A stretch of 15,936 bases of DNA, taken from JAQIBY01 sp964615585 (GTDB lineage Bacteria > Bacteroidota > Bacteroidia > Bacteroidales > ML635J-15). The stretch spans positions 1 through 15,936 of the forward strand of contig CAZTNS010000067.1 of NCBI GenBank assembly GCA_964615585.1, written 5' to 3'. A program made the translations under genes and the position numbers. Of this stretch, positions 1 to 7,089 are shown in pieces. The notes beneath the pieces were generated by a model. That model worked only from the letters and a program-made list of their open reading frames with translations. It did not search any database and had not been told where the DNA came from. Positions within the stretch are counted from its first letter, which is position 1; each line of letters starts with the position of its first letter.

Positions 1-1171
1 CTGTTACACTCACATTGTCTGTGTTTGTACAGCCGTTATCATCAGTAATGGTAACAGTATAAGTTCCGTCTGCATCAGTTGTCGCGCTGGTAATGGTTGT
101 ATCTTGACTGTTTGAAGAGAAACTATCGGGACCATCCCAATTCCAGGCAGTTGCATCTCCGCCGGATTCTGTCAGATCAATATCATCGCCTTCGCAAACA
201 GGGGAGTTGCTGCCGGCCGTGGCTGTTGGTGTATTGACAGAGATTGCCTGACAAGTTTGGGTGCTTGCGCCACAGGCATTATCTGCCGTTACACAAATAT
301 CTCCCGAACTTGTGCCAAAGTCAACCGTTATTTCTGTGTCCCCCTGGCCGCTGACAATGCTTGCACCTGAAGGCACTGTCCATGTATAGGATGTGGCATC
401 GTCCACTGCCGATATGCTGTATGTTTCGGCTGTGGCATTTTCGCACACGGTGGTATTCCCGCTGATTGTACCGGGTTGCGCAGGTACTGCATTGTTGATA
501 TCAAAAAAGTAATCTTCACTTGCTGAAGGGGTATCTGTTATTGAAGTGTAATCACCGGAAACATAAGCTGTAAATTTCAATTCATCTTCCAGCTCATAAG
601 GAAAATACGACCGAAGTGATTTTTGTTTAATTTCCGGCTCTTCTGTTGTTGTTGAACCATGGTATTCTATACGCGGGGAGGCACTACCGGCTTCACCGAA
701 TTGTATCATCTGGATATGCTGTAAATACTTTCCTGAACTTACCGTTAAAATATAGCTTTTGGCATTTCCTGCAAAAAAGGTAAAATGTTGCATTCCCCTT
801 TCATGTGTGCCTTCGTAATCTGCAACTTTTCTTCCCGAAACGTCATAAACATTTAAGGTAAAATCATCGCGTTCAGGCACAAAAACATCGATATCTGTTT
901 TTGTTTCAAAGGGATTGGGATAATTCTGAGATACCGAAAACCCGTTTTGTCCGCCGGAAACAGGATCAATACCTGTTAAAACTATGGTCAATACGGTATC
1001 ATTCCAGTACAGGGTTGTGTCTCCGCCTTGAGTAAGGTTCTCAATAAGCACACTGTCTGATGCGGCGTACTCACATGTGTGGTTGGCCGTGAAGCTAAAA
1101 GAAATTTCCTGGGCATTGAGTGAAAACACAAATGCCAACAGGGATAAGCAAAGTAACGGTAGTTTTTTCAT
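1..1171 (-). CDS. Exported protein with N-terminal T9SS-sorting-like module and Ig/PKD-like repeats (3' end outside window)
   Basis: The frame is open from an ATG at 1171 to the window edge, giving 390 residues with no stop, so the C-terminus is missing. Residues 1-20 are a signal peptide (MKK, then a hydrophobic run, cleavage near LNA-QE). Residues about 80-158 resemble a T9SS type A sorting domain: SQNYPNPF, then NVYDVSGRKV, then a YILTVSSGKY strand. That module normally ends a protein, but here it lies near the N-terminus. After a linker, two Ig/PKD-like domains follow: about 233-312 (VCENAT, YTWTVPSGA, CVTADNACG) and from about 315 to the edge (SPVCEGDDIDL, WNWDGPDSF, YTVTITDDNGC). It is probably a surface or secreted adhesin-like protein. 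I recall similar Bacteroidetes proteins ending in a FISUMP-type domain, but that part is not visible here. The function is unknown; the gene call is secure. Confidence 0.9.
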   Translation of the reverse strand, partial: MKKLPLLCLSLLAFVFSLNAQEISFSFTANHTCEYAASDSVLIENLTQGGDTTLYWNDTVLTIVLTGIDPVSGGQNGFSVSQNYPNPFETKTDIDVFVPERDDFTLNVYDVSGRKVADYEGTHERGMQHFTFFAGNAKSYILTVSSGKYLQHIQMIQFGEAGSASPRIEYHGSTTTEEPEIKQKSLRSYFPYELEDELKFTAYVSGDYTSITDTPSASEDYFFDINNAVPAQPGTISGNTTVCENATAETYSISAVDDATSYTWTVPSGASIVSGQGDTEITVDFGTSSGDICVTADNACGASTQTCQAISVNTPTATAGSNSPVCEGDDIDLTESGGDATAWNWDGPDSFSSNSQDTTITSATTDADGTYTVTITDDNGCTNTDNVSVT

Positions 1172-1291
1172 GGAAATTTAATTTTAGGTGAGTTCTAAAA
1201 ATTTATTTTTTTAATTTGATTACCGTAAAATACAGAACCCGTCAAGCATTATCCAATAATCATGAACAAATAATAAATATATTTTAGTATG

Positions 1292-1299
1292 CAAATTTA
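1292..1299 (-). promoter_or_regulatory. Possible -7 promoter box for the exported-protein gene
   Basis: The minus strand reads TAAATTTG, a match to the Bacteroidetes -7 consensus TAnnTTTG, about 120 nt upstream of the ATG at 1171. About 20 nt further upstream there is only TTTC-like sequence instead of TTTG, so the -33 box is weak. The assignment rests on the -7 box and on position. Confidence 0.3.
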
Positions 1300-1502
1300 A
1301 CAATTATTTTATTCTGTGAGAAACGTTTAGCCGGCTGAAGGATAAGGAAGGACAAAATGGGGTGTTTCTGAAGGGAAGTGGGGTGTTTGGTTACCCCCGG
1401 GGTTACTCACATTTGACCTGCTTCGGCAGGCTTACTTCAACTTCACTCAGCACATCGCAGTACGGCGCAGCACATCCCAGAAGATCGCAATACATCGTTT
1501 TC

Positions 1503-1523
1503 AGGGCTAAAGCCCTTTTTTTT
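1503..1523 (+). terminator. Hairpin plus T-run, plus-strand terminator-like
   Basis: AGGGCT-AA-AGCCCT is a perfect palindrome followed by eight T on the plus strand, so it has the form of an intrinsic terminator. No plus-strand gene lies upstream, and on the minus strand there is no T-run after the stem. It may instead be the end of the repeat element that surrounds it. Confidence 0.4.
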
Positions 1524-1667
1524 CTCTTTTTCCCCCGACCTTCAGTTCAGGGTTAATCAAATAAGGCATCGAAAAATGAGCCGTTTTTCCACACCCGAAG
1601 AATAACCGTCATAAATTTTATCAAATTTTCTGGAATACAAAACGTATGTATAAAATCCATCCATAAT

Positions 1668-1690
1668 AAAAAAGGAAGCCTTATGCTTCC
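1668..1690 (-). terminator. Intrinsic terminator after tRNA-Val
   Basis: Read on the minus strand, GGAAGC - ATAAG - GCTTCC is followed by six T. The stem begins seven bases after the 3' end of tRNA-Val. It would end the tRNA transcript and possibly also the upstream ispG-pepP transcript. Confidence 0.8.
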
Positions 1691-1696
1691 TATTCG

Positions 1697-1771
1697 TGAG
1701 TCATACTGGATTTGAACCAGTGACCTCTTGCCTGTCAAGCAAGCGCTCTAAACCAACTGAGCTAATGACTC
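1697..1771 (-). tRNA. tRNA-Val (anticodon GAC)
   Basis: This is a full 75-nt cloverleaf on the minus strand. The acceptor arms are GAGTCAT and ATGACTC with discriminator A. The D arm is GCTC/GAGC. The anticodon stem is CTTGC/GCAAG around loop TTGACAG, so bases 34-36 are GAC, which reads GUC and GUU (valine). The T arm is ACTGG-TTCAAAT-CCAGT. The 3' CCA is not encoded; the next bases are CGA. It lies 49 nt after pepP, with a terminator directly behind it. Confidence 0.97.
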
Positions 1772-1778
1772 GTGATGG

Positions 1779-1809
1779 CAAGATTATAAATAATTTTCAT
1801 TCCTGCAAT
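1779..1809 (-). promoter_or_regulatory. Weak candidate promoter for tRNA-Val
   Basis: On the minus strand ATTG at 1809-1806 and TAATCTTG at 1786-1779 are separated by 19 nt. This is the Bacteroidetes -33/-7 layout with one mismatch in each box. The -7 box ends seven bases before the mature tRNA 5' end, a sensible place for a tRNA start. Read-through from pepP is the alternative. Confidence 0.25.
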
Positions 1810-1820
1810 GCCTCTTTTTG

Positions 1821-3110
1821 TTATGCGTTCATTTTATTTTCAATCTCTTCGACACTGACAGGAAAATCTGCCATCAGGTCTTCACATCCGTTTTCGGTAA
1901 TGAGTACATCGGTTTCGATGCGAACCCCCAGACCTTCTTTTTGAATGTATATTCCGGGTTCACAGCTCAATACCATACCCGGCTTTAATGGTTGATTTTT
2001 CTCACCTACATCATGTACATCCAGGCCAATAAAATGGGTAAGGCCATGAGGAAAATAAAGCTTATAAGCAGGGTCATCTCCGGTAGCAGATTGGATATCA
2101 TTTTTTGTTAACAGTCCGATTTCCAGCAACTTTTCTTCCATTATTTTACCGGTTTCTTTGTTGATATTGTTGATGGTATTCCCCGGCTTAAACAATTTCA
2201 TCGCATCGTAATACACATCAAGCACTGCTTCATATATTTGCTTTTGCCGTTCTGTGTATCTGCCGTTTACCGGTATTGTCCGTGAGCAATCTGACGGATA
2301 AAGTGAATATTCCGCCCCAAAATCCATAAGCAACAATTCCCCGTCTTCGCAGGTTTTGTTGTTTTTGGTATAATGCAGGATACAAGCATTTTCACCGGCA
2401 GCAACAATCGGCGCAAAACTCATGTAAGCAACACCGTGATTTTGCATTTCATACCGCAGGGTAGCTTCAACCTGGTATTCTGTCATCCCCGGCTTTAGGT
2501 TGTGCAATACAGAAAGATACGCATGATGTGTAATGTCAATGGCTTTGCGGATAAGCTCAACCTCTTCAGGTTCTTTTATCACCCGCAATTCATGTATTCT
2601 CGGGCAGATGTCTCCAATGTATTTCCCCGATGCGCTGAAAATTGAAGAAAACTGATCATAAAATAATTTTCCCGGCGTTTTAACCGCGGTATTGATTTTT
2701 CTGGTTTCATGCAGGTTAATGCTTATTTTTCTGCTTTTGTTGATGTGTTTTTTCAACAAAGGTTCCAATTCATCCATCCACTGGACATTTTGTATTCCAC
2801 TCGCCAGGGATGCTTGTTTTTTATCAAGCCTGGGGCCGTCCCACAAACGTACCTTTTTATTGGTTTCTTTAATCACCAGAGCTTCATGCAACACAGCATC
2901 AATATCTTTATGCATGATCAAATATGACCAATCCTGATCTATGCCGGTAAGCCAGAAAAAATCAGAATCCTGCCGGAAATGATAGTACTGATACCCATTC
3001 CGCGGATAATTTATATTGGAAACAACGATGGAAGTTTCTCCCGTTTGCATGGTTTCAAATAATTTTTGACGGTTTTTTTTGAACAATTCAGGTATTGACG
3101 AATATCTCAT
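1821..3110 (-). CDS. pepP: Xaa-Pro aminopeptidase (aminopeptidase P, M24B)
   Basis: The 429-aa cytosolic metallopeptidase removes N-terminal residues that precede proline. Residues about 1-165 match the AMP_N-type domain. The rest is a pita-bread catalytic domain with all five metal ligands of the M24 family visible: D263 (LLMDFGAEY), D274 (PSDCSRT), H359 (HGLTHFIGLDVHD), E384 (SCEPGIY) and E399 (VRIET). H355 and H366 match further conserved histidines of E. coli PepP. The length is near the usual 430-440 aa. The ATG at 3110 lies 30 nt after the ispG stop on the same strand, so the two are probably co-transcribed. No signal peptide is seen. The metal is usually Mn, by family knowledge. Confidence 0.96.
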   Translation of the reverse strand: MRYSSIPELFKKNRQKLFETMQTGETSIVVSNINYPRNGYQYYHFRQDSDFFWLTGIDQDWSYLIMHKDIDAVLHEALVIKETNKKVRLWDGPRLDKKQASLASGIQNVQWMDELEPLLKKHINKSRKISINLHETRKINTAVKTPGKLFYDQFSSIFSASGKYIGDICPRIHELRVIKEPEEVELIRKAIDITHHAYLSVLHNLKPGMTEYQVEATLRYEMQNHGVAYMSFAPIVAAGENACILHYTKNNKTCEDGELLLMDFGAEYSLYPSDCSRTIPVNGRYTERQKQIYEAVLDVYYDAMKLFKPGNTINNINKETGKIMEEKLLEIGLLTKNDIQSATGDDPAYKLYFPHGLTHFIGLDVHDVGEKNQPLKPGMVLSCEPGIYIQKEGLGVRIETDVLITENGCEDLMADFPVSVEEIENKMNA

Positions 3111-3140
3111 GTGTTGTGTCTTTTATGTTCCACGTTGTGT

Positions 3141-5018
3141 TTATGGTTCTTTCCAGTCGTTGTGTTCTTTGAGCAGTGTTTTCATGGCTTCAACAGCCTG
3201 CTCCTCCGGAATGTTTTTCACAACGGGAATTTGTCCTTTAAACAAGCTGATTTTTCCTTTCCCCGCTCCGATGTAACCGTAATCAGCATCCAGCATTTCG
3301 CCGGGACCATTGACAATACATCCCATAACTGCGATTTTAAGGCCATCAAGGTGTCCAAACTCCTTTTTTATAACGCCGGTGGTTTTTTCAAGATCAAACA
3401 GGGTACGGCCACATCCGGGACATGAAATAAATTCAACTTTGAAACGACGAATTCCTGCCGCTTGCAACAACTCAAATACGGCATCGTTCGCTTCTGCAAT
3501 ATTTTTTCCTTCCGGTTCATAAACCACTCCCGCCATTCTGTTTTCGACAAGGATAGCGCCGTATTCTGCAGCCAGGGCTGTGGCATTTTTGATTTTTTTG
3601 TTGAGTTTTAGAAGCACCGGTGTTTTTTCAGCGCGGTTTTGCAGCCGGGTTATAAAACTTCGCACTTCACCAACAGGGTGGTCGGAATTTGTATTCAAAA
3701 GCACAGCAGGCTCATGGCTATTTAAACTTTCTTCCAGTTCTTTTTCATCCAATGCATCATAAGTACATTCAATAATATCTGGTTTGTTGTTATTATTCAA
3801 ATTTTCTGCTTTAACAAGGGAAGCATCCCCGGAAGATGTCTTCAAATCAGCCTTTTCGCACAGGATAGATGCCTCTGTGTTCACCCCTGAAATGCTTTCC
3901 GGTTTGACAATCAGCATTTCGGGGCTGCACTTACCTGACCTCCATATTTGTGCTTCATGATCGAATGTAAAATGCAGTGCTTTGAGTGTTTTTTCCGTTA
4001 TGCTTTTGAATTTACGAAGATCGGCCGATACAACGGTTTTATCATACAAATCAGGCAACTTGCTTCTGTCCACACCTTCGAACGTATCGTATTCAGGAGC
4101 ATAAACAGGCAGGCGTGTAATGCCTGTTTGTTTCTTTTGAAACACATCCACCAATGCTTGTGCTACGGGAATTTCTTTTTCAGGGGGTTCTGTTAATGAA
4201 ACCCTGACGGTATGTCCGATGCCATCTGCTAACAATGCTCCAATACCCACTGCAGAACGCATGCGCCCTTCTTTGCCTTCGCCGGCTTCTGTTACACCCA
4301 AATGCTGAGGAAAACAGACGCCCTCTTCCATCATCCTGGCATTCAAAATCCTGCTTGCTTCTACCATAACACGGGGATTGCTTGCTTTCATGGATAATAT
4401 CAACTTGTCAAATGCTTCTGCCCTGAAAATGTGGTAAAACTCCATAGCGGCTTCTACCATGCCTTCAGGGGTATTTCCATACCTGCTCATAATGCGGTCA
4501 GACAAGCTCCCAAAGTTACTACCAATGCGAATGGCTGTTCCATGCTTTTTACATATCCGAATGAGGGGAAGCAATTTCCTGTGCATGCGTTCGAGCTCCA
4601 GATCATATTCCTCTTGTGAAATACGTTGATTCATAAATTTAGCCCTGGGGTCAACGTAATTACCGGGGTTAATGCGGACTTTCTCAACAATGGCTGCAGC
4701 AATTTCTGCGGCTTTCGGATTAAAATGCACATCAGCAATCAGGGGTTTTTTATATCCATCGGTGTATAGTGAATTTTTTATTTGTCTTAAAAATTCGGCT
4801 TCTTTAATACCGGGAGTCGTAATCCTGACAAAATCTGCCCCTGCATCAAAAATACGTTTGCATTGGTCTGTTGTTGCTTTTAAATCCATGGTATTTGTGT
4901 TTGTCATGGATTGCAACCTAACGGGATGACTTCCCCCTACCGGAATGTTACCAAGCTTTACAACCCTGGCAGGAAACCGTTCATAATTTGCTAAATCTAT
5001 GCAATACCTTTGTTTCAT
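3141..5018 (-). CDS. ispG: 4-hydroxy-3-methylbut-2-en-1-yl diphosphate synthase, long form (IspG/GcpE)
   Basis: IspG converts methylerythritol cyclodiphosphate to HMBPP in the MEP isoprenoid pathway, using a [4Fe-4S] cluster. The N-terminal TIM barrel (about 1-280) carries VRLQSMTNTNTMD, DAGADFVRIT and IADVHFNPKAA. The C-terminal domain carries the cluster ligands C533, C536 (SCPGCGRT), C567 (GCIVNGPGE) and E574. Between the two is an insert of over 200 residues, typical of the three-domain enzymes of Bacteroidetes, Chlamydiae and plants and absent from the roughly 370-aa E. coli type. The ATG at 5018 (MKQRYCIDL) is chosen; the frame extends only four codons further, to a TTG. The gene is 625 aa, upstream of pepP and divergent from gldA (84 nt between the ATGs). 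Confidence 0.97.
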   Translation of the reverse strand: MKQRYCIDLANYERFPARVVKLGNIPVGGSHPVRLQSMTNTNTMDLKATTDQCKRIFDAGADFVRITTPGIKEAEFLRQIKNSLYTDGYKKPLIADVHFNPKAAEIAAAIVEKVRINPGNYVDPRAKFMNQRISQEEYDLELERMHRKLLPLIRICKKHGTAIRIGSNFGSLSDRIMSRYGNTPEGMVEAAMEFYHIFRAEAFDKLILSMKASNPRVMVEASRILNARMMEEGVCFPQHLGVTEAGEGKEGRMRSAVGIGALLADGIGHTVRVSLTEPPEKEIPVAQALVDVFQKKQTGITRLPVYAPEYDTFEGVDRSKLPDLYDKTVVSADLRKFKSITEKTLKALHFTFDHEAQIWRSGKCSPEMLIVKPESISGVNTEASILCEKADLKTSSGDASLVKAENLNNNNKPDIIECTYDALDEKELEESLNSHEPAVLLNTNSDHPVGEVRSFITRLQNRAEKTPVLLKLNKKIKNATALAAEYGAILVENRMAGVVYEPEGKNIAEANDAVFELLQAAGIRRFKVEFISCPGCGRTLFDLEKTTGVIKKEFGHLDGLKIAVMGCIVNGPGEMLDADYGYIGAGKGKISLFKGQIPVVKNIPEEQAVEAMKTLLKEHNDWKEP

Positions 5019-5070
5019 AAATTTTACCAATATTTAAAGCTTAAAGATACAGAAATCCAACGGGAATTAA

Positions 5071-5078
5071 TAAATTTG
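5071..5078 (+). promoter_or_regulatory. Possible -7 promoter box for gldA
   Basis: TAAATTTG matches TAnnTTTG and lies 24 nt before the gldA ATG, inside the short ispG/gldA divergent gap. No TTTG is found at the expected -33 spacing, so support is partial. Confidence 0.35.
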
Positions 5079-5102
5079 TGCAACAGATCAAAAACACGGT
5101 AT

Positions 5103-6008
5103 ATGTCTATTGAAGTTCAAAACATCACAAAATTGTACGGCAAACAAAAGGCGCTTGACCAGGTTTCTTTTACGGTAAAAACTGGTCAGATCGTAGGTTT
5201 TATAGGCCCCAACGGTGCCGGAAAAACAACTGCTATTCGAATCATTACGGGGAGCATTCCACCGACAAGTGGCACCGTTCAGGTAGAAAATCTGGATGTA
5301 AGTGAGCATGCTTTACAGGTAAAGAAACTGATTGGTTATTTACCTGAAGACAATCCTTTATATGATGATTTGTATATACGTGAATACCTGAATTACGTTG
5401 CCGGCATTTATAAAATCAAAAATAAGAAAAGCAGGGTTGATGAAGTGATCAAACTAACAGGGCTTACCAAAGAGATAAAGAAACAGATCGGAGCTCTTTC
5501 GAAAGGATACAGGCAACGGGTTGGCCTTGCCCAGGCAATCATTCACGATCCGGAAGTGCTTATTCTTGATGAACCAACCAGCGGGCTTGATCCCAATCAG
5601 ATTGTAGAAATAAGAAATCTTATTTCCCGCCTGGGAAAGAAAAAAACGGTAATTCTTACTACACACATCATGCAGGAAGTTGAAGCCATTTGCGACAGGG
5701 TTATCATCATTAACAACGGTAAAATCGTTGCAGACGATAAAGCTTCAGAGCTGTCATTATCTGATAAAGATATATTTACAGTCATTGTTGAATTTGACAA
5801 AAAAGTCAATGCATCAGACCTAAAAAGCATTGAAGATGTGATAAAAACTGTAAAGATTGAAGGCAATAAGTACCTGGTAGAAAGCAAGTCAGGAAGTGAT
5901 ATCAGGCCAAAATTATTTCAGTATGCCGTAAAAAACAACATGACGGTATTGTCTATGAATTTGAAAGCCAAGAGTCTGCAACAAGTTTTTCAGGAATTGA
6001 CAAGGTAA
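5103..6008 (+). CDS. gldA: GldA-type ABC transporter ATP-binding protein
   Basis: The 301-aa cytosolic ABC ATPase contains Walker A GPNGAGKTT (35-43), signature LSKGYRQRVGLAQA (132-145), Walker B VLILDE (152-157, catalytic E157), D-loop SGLD (160-163) and H-loop H188. The stretch GYLPEDNPLYDDLYIREYL and the long C-terminal tail match GldA, which in Flavobacterium johnsoniae works with GldF and GldG in gliding motility. Neither partner is in this window, so its role here could be a more general ABC-2 export function. The open frame reaches back to a TTG at 5010, but the family start MSIEVQNITKLYG is the ATG at 5103. The ComF-family gene follows after 50 nt on the same strand. Confidence 0.88.
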   Translation: MSIEVQNITKLYGKQKALDQVSFTVKTGQIVGFIGPNGAGKTTAIRIITGSIPPTSGTVQVENLDVSEHALQVKKLIGYLPEDNPLYDDLYIREYLNYVAGIYKIKNKKSRVDEVIKLTGLTKEIKKQIGALSKGYRQRVGLAQAIIHDPEVLILDEPTSGLDPNQIVEIRNLISRLGKKKTVILTTHIMQEVEAICDRVIIINNGKIVADDKASELSLSDKDIFTVIVEFDKKVNASDLKSIEDVIKTVKIEGNKYLVESKSGSDIRPKLFQYAVKNNMTVLSMNLKAKSLQQVFQELTR

Positions 6009-6058
6009 ATACTACCGTTGCAGTAGGAATGTTCAGGTTGTTGGCTGCATGTGATACA

Positions 6059-6766
6059 ATGAAAAATAAAGTCTTAACATACTGGCAGGATTTCTGGTAT
6101 TTGTTGTATCCGAAGGTCTGTGATGCATGCGGAAAAAGCCTTATGCAACAAGAAGAAATTCTTTGTACCGAATGCCTTGTAAAACTCCCGCGCACTTCTT
6201 TTCATGATGACACAGAAAATGAACTTGTTCAGGTTTTTTGGGGCCGGGTAAACATTGAACAAGCCACAGCCTTGATCCATTTTGTCAAGGGCAGCGCATA
6301 CCGCAAACTCATTCACAAATTGAAATACCAAAACCGTGCCGATATTGGTGAATTTCTGGGGCGTGAACTTGGTTCCGAGCTTAAAGAATCGCACAAATTT
6401 CAACGGATTGATTATATTATTCCTGTACCTTTGCACCCTGATAAGCAAAAAGTACGTGGATACAACCAGGCTGAGATGATCGCAAAAGGCATGTCATCGG
6501 TAATGGATGTGCCTGTGAGTACTGACAATCTTGTGCGCAAATTATTCACAAAAACCCAAACCAAAAAAGGCCGTTATGATCGCTGGGAAAATGTATCCAG
6601 GGTGTTTGATGTACAAAAACCTGATGAGTTCGCAAACAAATATGTGCTTTTAGTTGACGATGTGATTACCACAGGAGCCACCATAGAAGCCTGTGCCCAA
6701 AAGCTGCTCAGCATAGAAGGCACTAAAGTAAGCCTGGGATGTATTGGGATGGCCGGGGCAGGATAG
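6059..6766 (+). CDS. comF: ComF family phosphoribosyltransferase-like protein
   Basis: The 235-aa protein has an N-terminal zinc-finger-like cysteine set (C21-x2-C24 and C36-x2-C39) and a phosphoribosyltransferase fold. IIPVPLHPDKQKVRGYNQA (120-138) and the PRPP loop VLLVDDVITTGAT (196-208) are diagnostic of the ComF/GntX group, linked to DNA uptake or use of DNA as a nutrient. The enzymatic reaction is not established for most members. The start is uncertain: the frame allows an ATG at 6029, ten codons earlier, but MKNKVLTYWQDFWYLLYP places the first cysteines where relatives usually have them. It lies 50 nt after gldA and is probably co-transcribed. No clear terminator follows. Confidence 0.9.
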   Translation: MKNKVLTYWQDFWYLLYPKVCDACGKSLMQQEEILCTECLVKLPRTSFHDDTENELVQVFWGRVNIEQATALIHFVKGSAYRKLIHKLKYQNRADIGEFLGRELGSELKESHKFQRIDYIIPVPLHPDKQKVRGYNQAEMIAKGMSSVMDVPVSTDNLVRKLFTKTQTKKGRYDRWENVSRVFDVQKPDEFANKYVLLVDDVITTGATIEACAQKLLSIEGTKVSLGCIGMAGAG

Positions 6767-7036
6767 GTTGACAGTGATTGTTAAGCACGTTAAAAAATGA
6801 TTTTATTGGAGAAATGTGACTAATCCCGGTATGTGTTCAATGGTGTTTGCCTGCTCGTTGCTGGCGACCGCCAAGCAGGTTTGAACGTAACTTGGGATTA
6901 CAATTATAGCGTAGGCAGTATTGAATGCATATCGGTATAAGACGCGCCAGAAAAGCGTATCCGCTACATATTCGCGGACAGTAAACATCAAGAAAAAACA
7001 ATAGATTGCACTCCCTGTTGAATAATTATTAAATTA
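6767..7036. other. Gene-free region between comF and the AAA ATPase gene
   Basis: No gene is supported here. From about 6821 to 6980 the DNA is markedly more GC-rich than its flanks and full of inverted repeats: the nested dyad at 6821-6900, ACGC/GCGT around 6942-6957, and TCCGC/GCGGA at 6960-6978. A 62-codon minus frame at 6803-6991 has no recognisable domain and is probably fortuitous. From about 6981 the sequence turns AT-rich and leads into the promoter at 7037. Confidence 0.6.
6821..6900. repeat. 80-bp nested inverted repeat
   Basis: Four concentric arm pairs share one centre. TAATCCC (6821-6827) pairs with GGGATTA (6894-6900). GTTCAA (6835-6840) pairs with TTGAAC (6881-6886). CCTGCT (6850-6855) pairs with AGCAGG (6874-6879). 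TGGC (6862-6865) pairs with GCCA (6870-6873) around loop GACC. The outer internal loop is symmetric (7 and 7 nt), and the left arm carries larger bulges. There is no T-run, so it is not an ordinary terminator. It could be a structured RNA, a recombination site of attC-like form, or a small dispersed palindromic element. Confidence 0.6.
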
Positions 7037-7069
7037 TTTGTTGATTTTGTAGTGCATTTTGTATCTTTG
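7037..7069 (+). promoter_or_regulatory. Bacteroidetes-type promoter of the AAA ATPase gene
   Basis: TTTG (7037-7040), a 21-nt spacer and TATCTTTG (7062-7069) match the TTTG-N19..21-TAnnTTTG consensus exactly. The -7 box ends 20 nt before the ATG at 7090, so the leader is very short. The ATPase gene therefore has its own promoter, separate from gldA-comF. Confidence 0.8.
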
Positions 7070-7089
7070 CAGAAATACGTTTTAAAACT

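Larger units (their letters stand above)
1172..1667. other. Gene-free region with hairpins and short repeats
   Basis: No credible gene lies in these roughly 500 bases. The part next to the exported-protein gene is AT-rich and probably holds its promoter. From about 1331 the composition becomes more GC-rich and repetitive. TGGGGTGTTT occurs at 1358-1367 and 1379-1388. GGTTAC occurs at 1389-1394 and 1401-1406. CCTGC-TTCG-GCAGG forms a tetraloop hairpin at 1417-1430. An imperfect tandem of CGCAGCACATC-like units covers about 1450-1500. A hairpin with a T-run follows at 1503-1523. It looks like a dispersed intergenic repeat. A 64-codon open frame at 1362-1556 runs through the repeats and is not supported as a gene. 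Confidence 0.6.

Noticed and set aside
1362..1556. 64-codon open frame on the plus strand
   Set aside because: It runs through short repeats and the hairpin/T-run, its composition is not protein-like, and no start signal is seen.
3141..5018. Long ispG taken as a fusion or assembly artefact
   Set aside because: A central insert of over 200 residues is the normal three-domain form in Bacteroidetes, and all cluster ligands are intact.
5019..5102. N-terminal extensions of ispG (TTG at 5030) and of gldA (TTG at 5010)
   Set aside because: Both would use TTG, would overlap each other's coding region, and add residues not expected in either family; the ATGs at 5018 and 5103 fit better.
6803..6991. 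62-codon open frame on the minus strand
   Set aside because: It has no known domain and no promoter, and it coincides with dense inverted repeats that can keep a frame open by chance; left as part of the structured region.
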